The translations under genes and the position numbers were made by a program. Positions 45,301-55,811 of a DNA stretch of 64,000 bases are shown here, piece by piece. The notes below the pieces were generated by a model. That model was not told the DNA's origin and searched no databases. It was given only the letters and a program-made list of their open reading frames with translations. The DNA is from Forficula auricularia (lineage: Eukaryota; Arthropoda; Insecta; Dermaptera; Forficulidae): NCBI GenBank assembly GCA_024734495.1, contig JALMQS010000846.1, positions 193,805-257,804 on the forward strand, read 5' to 3'. Positions within the stretch are counted from its first letter, which is position 1; each line of letters begins with the position of its first letter.

Positions 45301-46796
45301 GCACTAATGATGCAACTCAAGTTCTTTTGACACCATTATCTGGAGCATGTTTCCCAAGGGATAAGATAATAGACATGGCTGTAGGGCTTAATATGAATGT
45401 CCCAGATTTGTTGTGTATGATTAACTCCAGCTGTCAGTCTGGAGGCCATTACCTGCCTGAGTCAACTACTGCATGTGCTGCAGTCGCTGCAGTTAATGCA
45501 GTGCGTAATCTCAAGGATGAGAAACTTGCTAGGCAGATATGCAACAAAACGATTAAACAATATATTAATCGCCACAAAGAATATAGTGAAGACCAATTTA
45601 AATTCTTGGCTCAGTTTGCTACAGGTGGCCTTCCTGACCACTTACAATATGAAAACCTTGAGAAAGTGTTTAATGAATCTCAGAAGAATTTTAGTGCCTT
45701 GGAGAAAGCCAAGATAGCTCAAGCTAAACGTGATGTCCCAGCAGTAGATAACAATAAGAAGGATGATCCGACTGAGTCATCTAGCGGCCGTTGCTCAAGG
45801 CTCGTCGCCATGCGCAAGAGCCGGCCGCGGGCCGCTACACCACACCCTTTCTTTCTTGTGTGATTGCCGATTACCGACTAAGTCAGCCGGGCAAGGCTCT
45901 ATCCACCTAGCTGGCGGGTCAAGAGGCTGCTTGCTTTGCAATCAGCAGAAGTAGCTGATTTCTGTTCAGGAACTCAGTTTGACTTCATAGGACTCAAGAA
46001 TGATTTTACAAAAATATGTCCAGATTTTTCAGAACTTGTAGAATTAGGAAAAAAGTCCTACTCCTGTGGATTTGCATGTAGGGTGCTTTTCGAAATAGGA
46101 CCTCTTTCCAGATCAGTGAAGCGGAAAGATGCAGACAAGATCTGGAAGATTAAGTTCCCTCAACTTAATGATCAGGGGGAATTAGCATCCTATAAGTGTG
46201 CAATGATTGCCACTTTCAAAAATAACAATGCTCCTAATACTATAGATAAAGGAGATAATTACCTATTATTGTCTATTAAGCAAGCTGGCTTATTAGCAAT
46301 GACTAAATTTAACGAGATTACAATGGCAGTGTGCACTAATGATGCAACTCAAGTTCTTTTGACACCATTATCTGGAGCATGTTTCCCAAGGGATAAGATA
46401 ATAGACATGGCTGTAGGGCTTAATATGAATGTCCCAGATTTGTTGTGTATGATTAACTCCAGCTGTCAGTCTGGAGGCCATTACCTGCCTGAGTCAACTA
46501 CTGCATGTGCTGCAGTCGCTGCAGTTAATGCAGTGCGTAATCTCAAGGATGAGAAACTTGCTAGGCAGATATGCAACAAAACGATTAAACAATATATTAA
46601 TCGCCACAAAGAATATAGTGAAGACCAATTTAAATTCTTGGCTCAGTTTGCTACAGGTGGCCTTCCTGACCACTTACAATATGAAAACCTTGAGAAAGTG
46701 TTTAATGAATCTCAGAAGAATTTTAGTGCCTTGGAGAAAGCCAAGATAGCTCAAGCTAAACGTGATGTCCCAGCAGTAGATAACAATAAGAAGGAT
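30285..46796 (+). repeat. 16 x 1032-bp tandem array of a nucleoprotein gene fragment
   Basis: Period 1032 exactly; unit starts fall at 30285 + 1032n for n = 0 to 15. A unit consists of the last 74 bases of the terminal repeat, a 97-base leader and the first 861 bases of the nucleoprotein-like frame. The unit junction (AAGGATGAT into GATCCGACTG) has a three-base overlap, GAT, so a single illegitimate join created the unit. Copies are almost identical: unit 1 differs at one site near 30580 and unit 5 has a Gln-to-Arg change near 35275. Each truncated frame reads on into repeat sequence and stops after 319 codons (starts at 30456, 31488, 32520 and so on to 44904). Confidence 0.95.
30456..31415 (+). 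pseudogene. Truncated nucleoprotein-like frame, first of 15
   Basis: The first 287 codons are nucleoprotein-like; the last 32 come from the terminal-repeat end (DPTESSSGRCSRLVAMRKSR). There is no ATG at the start: the frame opens at TTG and is open upstream only to a TAA at 30399. Fourteen further copies follow in the array with the same design. Confidence 0.8.
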
Positions 46797-47090
46797 GATA
46801 ATAATGATGATGACAACAAAAGAGGAGGAGGTGGACCTAGTACTAGTGACCTAGAAGCAGCAGGTACCAGCTTCATGCCAGCTTCTACTGATCTAGAAGA
46901 AGCAGAAAAGGATGCACTTGCTAGTATCACAGAAGGCCTTAAAGATTCTACTGGTCTTAGTAGGCTTGTTCAAACAACAGAGCAGATGAGGACACAATTG
47001 GCTTTTGCAGAAGAACACATGACAGAAACAGACAAAAAGGCTGTTGCTGCAGCATTGAGAGCTCAAAAAAATCCGAAGAGAGTAAACTAG
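45936..47090 (+). pseudogene. Nucleoprotein-like gene of a negative-strand RNA virus, longest copy
   Basis: The 16th unit is not cut off and gives a 384-codon frame ending TAG at 47088-47090. It has an alpha-helical core (ACAAVAAVNAVRNLKDEKLA, ICNKTIKQYINRHKEY, FLAQFATGGLPDHLQYENLE) followed by an acidic, Gly/Ser-rich tail (DDNNDDDNKRGGGGPSTSD) and a helical end, the layout of RNA-virus nucleoproteins with a disordered tail. In its virus such a protein coats genomic RNA. The start lacks ATG, so the true N-terminus is missing. I cannot fix the family; mononega-like or chuvirus-like are candidates. A strong splice donor sequence (TAG|GTAAGG) overlaps the stop. Confidence 0.55.
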
Positions 47091-47095
47091 GTAAG

Positions 47096-47290
47096 GTGAC
47101 GATCCCGAGACACAGCAACCAAGAAACTAGTCATGCAGTAAATCGGAGAATGCATGCTAGTACTGGTGAGCAAAGATTTAGAAGTTCATCAACATCAAGA
47201 CGACCATCTTTAGGGAAAGATAGGATTGATGATAAAGAATATAAAGTGGTAGAATTTATGACTAAAACTGCCAATAGGTTAGGAAAGTAA
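47096..47290 (+). CDS. Short basic frame downstream of the nucleoprotein
   Basis: 64 codons beginning with GTG, rich in Arg and Ser (RRMHASTGEQRFRSSSTSRR), ending VEFMTKTANRLGK. It begins six bases after the nucleoprotein stop and could be the start of the next viral gene or chance. No similarity recognised. Confidence 0.25.
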   Translation: MTIPRHSNQETSHAVNRRMHASTGEQRFRSSSTSRRPSLGKDRIDDKEYKVVEFMTKTANRLGK

Positions 47291-47357
47291 GAATTTAATT
47301 TGTAAAAATGTAAAATAACTTTAATTATTAATTATTAATTTGTCTTTGAATATAATA

Positions 47358-48849
47358 ATCAGTAGAGATTGTGGTGTTGGTGCAAGGTGAAACATCTTTA
47401 ATAAAGATAAGAGTAAATAGATATTTCATTCAATATGGATTTACTATGAGTTAAGGATACTGGGTCACCAATTTCACATTAAAATTAAAAAATTAAAAGA
47501 TATAAAAATTCTGGAGAAGATATGTTGATGACATTTTCGTTGTTTGGTCTGGTACGACTAGAGGTATCCAGTCACTTAGTAATTATCTAAATCAAATCCA
47601 CAAAAATATTAAATTCACATTAGAAATAGGCAATAAAACTATTTCATTTTTAGATTTAACTATAACCATCACCAATCAAAATTAGAATTTAATATTTTTA
47701 GAAAACCGACTTTCACTGACACGATCATCCCCTTTTCTTCTAACCATTCGACAAATACTAAATTTTCATCCTTTTATTCAATGATCAATAGATTAATCTT
47801 AACCCCTCTTAGCATTACACATTTTAATATTGAATTAAGATACCATTTATGATATAGCACATAATAATGGATATAGCAAGGAAATCATTAAAAAATTATT
47901 TTCAAAATTAATCAAACACACGCTTTTCGCAATTACATTCCCTCACAATCGAATCTGAAAAAATCTATAAAGAATCCCCTTTATTTCCAAACATATAACC
48001 TATCCAATAGCAAATATTCTCCAGAAGCATGGTAGTCATCACCAGCCCTTTATAATATAAATAATTTATCCTCAATTAATAAATATACAAACTCGACAAA
48101 ATTGATAAAATAAATAGATCTGGCGTATGCAAATTAAATTGTGATGATTGCGAGGCAATTTATATTGGCCAAACAGGACGATCTTCTATAAAACAGCATA
48201 AAGAACATTTAGCTTCCCACGGACAATTAATAAGAAACCAGCCCATAAATCAGACTCTACTTCCGCATTTGCCTAATCATCTATATGCCTTAGATCATGT
48301 ACCTTCACCTTCTAACCCCTCCCCTATTCATTTCGAAAGAAAAGGATTAAGATTGGACCTTCTTGAATCTCATGGAAATAAAATATGCCTTGTCAAATGA
48401 TGAAAATGTTATCAACAATCAACTAGATATAAAATCAAATATAATAATTGATTTTTTAATATCAAAATGTAAAAATCATTTCCAACCCAGAGACATAAGT
48501 CAATGACCTCACAAACTTGCCTTTTACCCAAAACAATCCTATGTAAATGAAGGTCAACCCGAATTTCTTTCTGAATAACAGCTTGAGAGAGGGTGTCCTT
48601 TTAAAAATAATTTGATAAATTCTGTCTCTCTGTTCAATGAACGTATATAGCCTGTCATTCAATGAGTTTTATTTAGTTGCCTTCTGTATTTCCTGAAGAT
48701 GGGTTGATAGCCCGAAATATATATATTGAAAAAGAAAAATTTTTTTTATATCTTTTAATTTTTTAATTTTAATGTGAAATAAGTGACCCAGTATCCTTAA
48801 CTCATAGTAAATCCATATTAAACAAAATATCTATTTACTCTTATCTTTA
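47358..48849 (+). pseudogene. Penelope-like element with inverted ends
   Basis: A 1.5-kb insertion flanked by the 13-base duplication TTTGAATATAATA (47345-47357, 48850-48862). About 110 bp near the left end (47396-47505) recur inverted at 48735-48848. Inside, the RT palm WRRYVDDIFVVWSG (47511 on, with the catalytic DD) runs to SFLDLTITI; after frameshifts and stops the GIY-YIG part follows (KLNCDDCEAIYIGQTGR near 48130-48180, then KEHLASHGQL). Most of the RT N-terminus is absent. The order matches Penelope-like elements. Confidence 0.85.
48693..48718 (+). ncRNA. Hammerhead ribozyme core motif
   Basis: CTGAAGA, stem II GGGT/GCCC (three Watson-Crick pairs and one wobble), then GAAAT. It lies just downstream of the GIY-YIG frame, the usual place in Penelope terminal repeats. 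Confidence 0.55.
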
Positions 48850-48914
48850 TTTGAATATAATATTAGTTTTAAGTTTAAATATATTTTAAGTTTATGTAAA
48901 AATAGGTCACCAGA

Positions 48915-49247
48915 TATTGTTAGGGCTCTCTGAGGCTGAGTGCTTTGCGGTGCTTTGTGCGCCCCCCATCAAGTCGATGGGGTCCTAACAATCTTGCGTA
49001 TGCAGAGTTGTGAGGTTGCGTATTCATATAGGGTGTGTGCAGGGGAGGGGCTGCTGGTTGTTATTTGGCCCCTCTAGATTCGCGTGTCCGAATCCGTTCC
49101 TACCTCAGTCGAATCGAGCCGCTTTACTTATAGCATGGGTGAATATATTTCACTCATGCAAAAGCGACTCAACGATCCGACTGAGTCATCTAGCGGCCGT
49201 TGCTCAAGGCTCGTCGCCATGCGCAAGAGCCGGCCGCGGGCCGCTAC
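48915..49247 (+). repeat. Right terminal direct repeat (LTR-like)
   Basis: 333 bases, nearly identical to 30027-30358. It ends GGGCCGCTAC and is followed directly by ACCTCC, the duplicated target, and by the resumed EVE capsid frame. Confidence 0.75.
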
Positions 49248-51205
49248 ACCTCCAAACACCAGGCTTCTCCAATCGACAGTACAGGAGACGATGTACGATG
49301 TATCCCTGGGTACATTAACTCCTCGCCCATCCCTTTTTGGCGAGGAAACAGGTAGGAGGATCTTCAACATCTGAGCCATCGGTTTTTCGGCTTACTGCCT
49401 CACCAACAGCTCAGGGAGGTGGGACGCCTCGAGAGGGGGGGGTTTCCGAATGTGACAACCACAGGAGATCAAGGACGGACACGGGTCACACATGGCGTGT
49501 CCAGCACGGTCAGCGCCCCGATGACAACATTAAATCCGGACACGAGGGTGGCAGGAGATCCGAACCAGGCCAACCACGCGGATCATACGAGCAGGGAAGT
49601 AATAATATAATTCCTGATTGGGAATGGGGTCCAACGAAATTATACAACACGTTTCGGCGATTTGTAAAGGAATACATTCCGAAGAAATGTTGTCACCCTT
49701 TTCTCACAGCTCCCCTTAATCCCTTCTGTAAAAGTCTTCAACGTTACAGGATAGATAAAAAACATAAGTGCCACGCCTGTTCATTTTACTTTCCATCATC
49801 AGCGATAGGCGATTACTTCCATATATTAATACGTTTATCAAGACCAAAAGCAGCGCCCTTTATATTCGAACTAATTAATAAGTTTCTTCTTCTAATACCC
49901 GCTGATTTCTGTACCCATGACTTCATCAAGTTCTCGAAGAAACTAACTTCACTAGCTAAACTTGTCGGAACCTATTTCCATCCGCTTTGGAGGTGGTTTT
50001 GTTATTGGGAGACAGGTACAGGCTTCCAGCCTTACGCTACACAGGAGCAATTACAACCAGAGGTTGACGAATGGTTATGTACGCCACATGTTAACGGCGC
50101 TATGATAGGTGAGGATAATTACTTATCTAGAATATATAATGAAACACGAAACTTCTTTAACCAGGAATGGGTTAAACCCGAAAAACTCCCATCTATAGAA
50201 CAATGGCTACAAAGAGCATCATGGATGCGCGGGCGAGGAGGAACCGGGAAGATAGTTACAGCAGTGATTGACAACCATAGGGTTAGAACTCGCAGGAATA
50301 AAGGTACTGATGCTATTTTCTCCACAGATGCCGACTTGAAGAGAGAACTACTCCACGTCTATCCCCAAAGAATGTTTGTGATGCAAAAAAGTGAACAAGC
50401 AAAAGTCAGGCCCGTAATAAAGAGCGACAACGAACTTTTCAGAAAGATGGACTTTCTTAGTGAAGCTGTTGAGAGAGAGCTTTACAGATCAAAAATATCC
50501 CCTATTTTCTTGGGAGCCAAAGGAAATGAAGATCTCGATTTTCAAATAGTTGATAATCTACAAGAAGGAATTAACTGCCCTCTCGACCAAGGTAATTTTG
50601 ATTCTCACCAATCTAGGGCTTCTATTTTAGTGGTCCTGATTGCAATTTATCACGAAATCTTTGACGACCTGCCCTCCGATTACCATCAGGTATGGAAAAC
50701 AATGTGGGATTCTTGAACCCACGAACAATCCATGGTTATTATTGGAGAAGTCCAGAAACGGTGGTTAAATGGAGTTCCAAGTGGGTGGAGATGGACAGCA
50801 CTGATTGACACCATTCTGAATATTGTCACGTATAGAATAAATACCAAACTAGTACAGCAAATTAACGGTGAACATTTCTTCTGGGCAAACGTACACCAAG
50901 GTGACGATATATCATTCAAGACCAGTTCTCCTGCAGCAGTCAATACACTTGGTGATGTATACAGGGACTGTGGCTATGAGGTCCACCCAGAAAAAACCTA
51001 TTTATCAAGAACAAGAACCGAATTTCTAAGACGATCATATGAGCCTGATACTATAACAGGTTATATAGGTAGAACACTTGGAGGAATGAGATTCAGGAAC
51101 CCGACAAAGTTGGATCCGTTATCCAAGCCTGCTAGGGTGTATGAAAGGATATCAATATATATTTTAGCTGCTTTGAGAGTCTGCTGACCTAAGTCATCAA
51201 TGGAA
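49248..51205 (+). pseudogene. EVE copy B, capsid C-terminus and most complete RdRp
   Basis: Continues the capsid frame interrupted at 30026. A one-base insertion near 49343 and a run of eight G (copy A has four) alter the capsid frame so that it enters the polymerase frame directly. The open frame 49337-50716 shows the RdRp fingers (AKVRPVIKSDNELFRKMDFL) and motif A (LDQGNFDSHQS, 50581 on). TGA at 50714-50716 interrupts it before motif B; the next frame (50732-51187) holds SGWRWTALIDTILN, GDD (50900-50908) and the HPEKTYLSRTRTEFLRR block. Similar to toti-like viral polymerases. Broken, and with no evidence of function. Confidence 0.78.
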
Positions 51206-51408
51206 ATGATTGAGATGAGACCTTGATAATACTTTAAACATCTCAATGGGTATGTGGATTTATTTATTCAAATAGGGTTGGTCAATTCTCATTGAATCAT
51301 CATAAAATCGAAAAATGGACCGACGAGATTTAACTCCATTAAAAGATATAATGGAAATAACCGTATTTCCCCGTAGAGAGTGAATATAGCTGATTTATAT
51401 TATGATTG
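51206..51408. repeat. Single 196-bp satellite monomer between EVE copies B and C
   Basis: One monomer with a few small indels (AGAG for AAGGGAG, an extra T near 51396). Same junctions with the EVE as elsewhere. Confidence 0.88.
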
Positions 51409-53999
51409 GCAGATTCTAACATCACGAACTTCTAGTACTGGGGAACCGGGCTCCACGCCATTATTGATTCACTCTTTGGTAGTCCTGAGATTTCGGGTAT
51501 GGATTTCCAATGGACGGCTAATCTTCACTACCGAGACGCCGTCATCTCTAACAGGCTCAAGACTTACACAGGCCTTGCATCTATCGGAAAGTGACGCTAA
51601 CTTAGGCGGTAGATGGTTTCATTACTGATGGCACATCATATAGGTTCAGTGACGCAGTAGGACTTAACAACTTCCTCTTTCTTTGGTACCAGGTTGGTGA
51701 TATGGCTCATGACGAGCCTATTATATCAAGACAACTTAGTAGGATCAACATGCTAGTAAATCCAATGGCGTTTACTTACAGAAGTTAGCCGACACCGCCA
51801 TAATAACGACACTGTGGCAAGAGTAAGCGACCTCACTTTTACTGACACACAGATCGCCTTAGGGTGGACAATACGCATCGACGGAGTGAGATCTAGAAAT
51901 CCAGCTACCCAATGGACTTTTACAACCCCAGCAGTTTATGAAGGACTGGAACCAATTTACTATAAATACGATAAATATATCTAATGCCGCTCAAGGGCTG
52001 TTAACGAGCAGTAACTATGTGGAGGGTATCCGCTTTAATGGCACCTCCAAACACCAGGCTTCTCCAATCGACAGTACAGGAGACGATGTACGATGTATCC
52101 CTGGGTACATTAACTCCTCGCCCATCCCTTTTTGGCGAGAAACAGGTAGGAGGATCTCCAACATCTGAGCCATCGGTTTTTCGGCTTACTGCCTCACCAA
52201 CAGCTCAGGGAGGTGGGACGCCTCGAGAGGGGGGGGTTTCCGAATGTGACAACCACAGGAGATCAAGGACGGACACGGGTCACACATGGCGTGTCCAGCA
52301 CGGTCAGCGCCCCGATGACAACATTAAATCCGGACACGAGGGTGGCAGGAGATCCGAACCAGGCCAACCACGCGGATCATACGAGCAGGGGAACTAATAA
52401 TATAATTCCTGATTGGGAATGGGGTCCAACGAAATTATACAACACGTTACGGCGATTTGTAAAGAATACATTCCGAAGAAATGTTGTCACCTTTTCTCAC
52501 AGCTCCCCTTAATCCCTTCTGTAAAGTCTTCAACGTTACAGGATAGATAAAAAACATAAGTGCCACGCCTGTTCATTTTACTTTCCATCATCAGCGATAG
52601 GCGATTACTTCCATATATTAATACGTTTATCAAGACCAAAAGCAGCGCCCTTTATATTCGAACTAATTAATAAGTTTCTTCTTCTAATACCCGCTGATTT
52701 CTGTACCCATGACTTCATCAAGTTCTCGAAGAAACTAACTACTAGCTAAACTTGCCGGAACCTATTTCCATCCGCTTTGGAAGGTGGTTTTGTTATTAGG
52801 AGACAGGTACAGGCTTCCAGCCTTACGCTACACAGGAGCAATTACAACCAGAGGTTGACGAATGGTTATGTACGCCACATGTTAACGGCGCTATGATGAG
52901 TGAGGATAATTACTTATCTAGAATATATAATGAAACACGAAACTTCTTTAACCAGGAATGGGTTAAACCCGAAAACTCCCATCTATAGAACAATGGCTAC
53001 AAAGAGCATCATGGATGCGCGGGCGAGGAGGAACCGGGAAGATAGTTACAGCAGTGATTGACAACCATAGGGTTAGAACTCGCAGGAATAAAGGTACTGA
53101 TGCTATTTTCTCCACAGATGCCGACTTGAAGAGAGAACTACTCCACGTCTATCCCCAAAGAATGTTTGTGATGCAAAAAAGTGAACAAGCAAAAGTCAGG
53201 CCCGTAATAAAGAGCGACAACGAACTTTTCAGAAAGATGGACTTTCTTAGTGAAGCTGTTGAGAGAGAGCTTTACAGATCAAAAATCTCCTATCTTTCTT
53301 GGGAGCCAAAGGAAATGAAGATCTCGATTTTCAAATAGTTGATAATCTACAAGAAGGAATTAACTGCCCTCTCGACCAAGGTAATTTTGATTCTCACCAA
53401 TCTAGGGCTTCTATTTTAGTGGTCCTGATTGCAATTTATCACGAAATCTTTGACGACCTGCCCTCCGATTACCATCAGGTATGGAAAACAATGTGGGATT
53501 CTTGAACCCACGAACAATCCATGGTTATTATTGGAGAAGTCCAGAAACGGTGGTTAAATGGAGTTCCAAGTGGGTGGAGATGGACAGCACTGATTGACAC
53601 CATTCTGAATATTGTCACGTATAGAATAAATACCAAACTAGTACAGCAAATTAACGGTGAACATTTCTTCTGGGCAAACCTACACCAAGGTGACGATATA
53701 TCATTCAAGACCGAGTTCTCCTGCAGCAGTCAATACACTTGGTGATGTATACAGGGACTGTGTGGCTGTGAGGAATCCACCCAGAAAAAACCTATTTATC
53801 AAGAACAAGAACCGAATTTCAAGACGATCATATGAGCTGATACTATAACAGGTTATATAGGTAGAACACTTGGAGGAATGAGATTCAGGAACCCGACAAA
53901 GTTGGATCCGTTATCCAAGCCTGTTTAGGTGTATGAAAGGATATCAATATATATTTTAGCTGCTTTGAGATTCCAGCTGACCCTAAGTCATCAATGGAA
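51409..53999 (+). pseudogene. EVE copy C, full-length but heavily frameshifted
   Basis: Covers the whole EVE (2591 bp) without the large deletion of copy A or the insertion of copy B. Small indels are frequent (near 51535, 51785, 51890, 52030, 52390, 52466, 52740, 53290, 53715, 53765), cutting the capsid and RdRp into pieces. The premature TGA of the other copies is conserved at 53503-53505, and the GDD is still readable near 53693. Flanked by ATGATTG (51402-51408 and 54000-54006). Confidence 0.78.
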
Positions 54000-54883
54000 A
54001 TGATTGAGATGAGACCTTGATAATACTTTAAACATCTCAATGGAGTATGTGGATTTATTTATTCAAATAGGTTGGTCAATTCTCATTGAATCATCATAAA
54101 ATCGAAAAATGGACCGACGAGATTTAACTCCATTAAAAGATATAATGGAAATAACCGTATTTCCCCGTAAGGGAGTGAATATAGCTGATTATATTATGAT
54201 TGAGATGAGACCTTGATAATACTTTACAACACCTCAATGGAGTGTGTGGATTTATTTGATCAAATTAGTTGGTCAATTCTCATTGAATCATCATAAAATC
54301 GAAAAATGGACCGACGAGATTTAACTCCATTAAAAGATATAATGGAAATAACCGTATTTCCCCGGAAGGAAGTGAATATAGCTGATTATATTATGATTGA
54401 GATGAGACCTTAATAATACTTTACAACACCTCAATGGAGTGTGTGGATTTATTTGATCAAATTGGGACGTCAATGAAAACAAAACATCATAAAATGGGAA
54501 AATTGACTGAGGAGATTAAATTCCATTAAAAGATATAATGGAAATAACGGTATTTCCCCGGAAGGGAGTGAATACAGCTGATTATATTATGATTGAGATG
54601 AGACCTTGATAATACTTTACAACACCTCAATGGAGTGTGTGGATTTATTTGATCAAATTAGTTGGTCAATTCTCATTGAATCATCATAAAATCGAAAAAT
54701 GACGGACGAGATTTAACTCCATTAAAAGATATAATGGAAATAACCGTATTTCCCCGGAAGGAAGTGAATATAGCTGATTATATTATGATTGAGATGAGAC
54801 TTTAATAATACTTTAAACGCCAATGGGTGGTGTGGATTTATTTGATCAAATTAGTTGGTCAATTCTCATTGAATCATCATAAA
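54000..54883. repeat. 196-bp satellite, block after EVE copy C
   Basis: About four and a half monomers; monomer starts (GAGATGAGAC) at 54006, 54202, 54399, 54595 and 54791 give a period of 196-197. One variant monomer (54470-54590) has GGGACGTCAATGAAAACAAA instead of the usual TTGGTCAATTCTC segment. Confidence 0.92.
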
Positions 54884-55811
54884 TAGATGTGTGGCACTCG
54901 GGGACTGCCGCGGTAAAGCTATTGCATAGCATTTTTTATGAACTTATGCAATTATAATATTTATGCAATATTTTTCACAAACAGCTGCTTACGTATTCGT
55001 CCGATTTCGGAACAGTTCGTCTCGATCCGTGCGAGCTTCGTACAGTCTACACGCATACGTCTAGTCGCACGCACACAAACACCGTTCCGAAGTCTTCCGA
55101 ACTGAAACGACGTTAGACGATGCACGTCTTTCAACGCCGCACCGCTGTGCCGGTCGCAGTGGGGGGGGGGTGTTAGGTTTATTTTCGTTACCGAATTTCT
55201 TGATTCGGTCGCCGCGCTCAAAGCCCGCGATAAAAGCTATGCAATAGCTTAATAATTATTTTTGTTTAAACCTATTTATTTGATTGAATAGCATAATGCA
55301 TGGGAAATACAAATAATAATAATAATCCCACGGTGTTGTCTCATGTGCGTCTGAAAAAAATTAAAATAAACGTTAATAAAAAAATAAATATTCTATATTC
55401 CGCGTTTTTTACTTTAAAAGGCAATTTAAAATATTTTTTTTTTTTTTGAAGATGTCCACTGGTCGTCTCCAGAAAATTATTTATTATTTATTTATATTAT
55501 TTACTATTATAGTTTAATTGTATTTTAAAATTTAAATGTATTGTAAAAGAAACCCCCCCTTTAATTTCAAAATCCCCTCCATAATGAGATCCTTTGAAAG
55601 CCCCCTCCCCACCTCTTAAATCCGCCGGTCGGCTGTCAGTCGAGTAGCTCGAATCTCGTGTAGGAGTGGTGGACGGCGGCGGGGAGGGACAACTCCCCCG
55701 CTCGAGCCGCCTATCCGCCAAGAGTCGGGCGACTGTTAGGTTATTTTCGTTACGGAATTTCTCGATTCGGTCGCCATGCTCAAAGCCCGCGATAAAAGCT
55801 ATGCAATAGCT
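54884..55811. mobile_element. GC-richer insertion in the satellite, copy 1
   Basis: A 928-bp insertion splitting a monomer, flanked by TAAA (54880-54883, 55812-55815). Near the ends it has AGCTATTGCATAGC and its complement, a short TIR, with an extra 30 bases (GTGTGGCACTCGGGGACTGC...) outside on the left. Its 3' end (GTTAGGTT...GCGATAAAAGCTATGCAATAG) is present twice, at about 55172-55251 and 55735-55811. Minus-strand frames here are proline- and arginine-rich without recognisable motifs; no coding is claimed. Confidence 0.7.

Larger units (their letters stand above)
30021..49253. mobile_element. Terminal-repeat element carrying a viral nucleoprotein gene, inserted in EVE B
   Basis: The 19.2-kb insertion 30027-49247 interrupts EVE copy B and duplicates ACCTCC (30021-30026 and 49248-49253). 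Its ends are direct repeats of 332 and 333 bp beginning TATTGTTAGGGCTCTCTGAG and ending GGGCCGCTAC, as LTRs would be. Without the 15 extra array units and the Penelope insertion, the interior is only about 1.6 kb: leader, nucleoprotein-like gene, short downstream part. No gag-pol is present, so it would be a non-autonomous LTR-type element. I found no convincing primer-binding site, so the retroelement reading is inferred from terminal repeats and target duplication. Confidence 0.6.

Noticed and set aside
31027..46749. Repeated 80-codon and 63-codon frames in every array unit
   Set aside because: They are alternate-frame shadows of the nucleoprotein frame and of the terminal-repeat end, multiplied by the array.
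30285..46796. CRISPR-like array
   Set aside because: Units are 1032 bp of coding-derived sequence without variable spacers, in eukaryotic DNA.
54961..55221. Minus-strand Arg-rich frames in the GC-richer satellite insertions (also 55497-55721, 57419-57610, 57977-58201)
   Set aside because: No motif, no start context, low-complexity proline/arginine content and non-coding look; their duplication follows from the segmental duplication.
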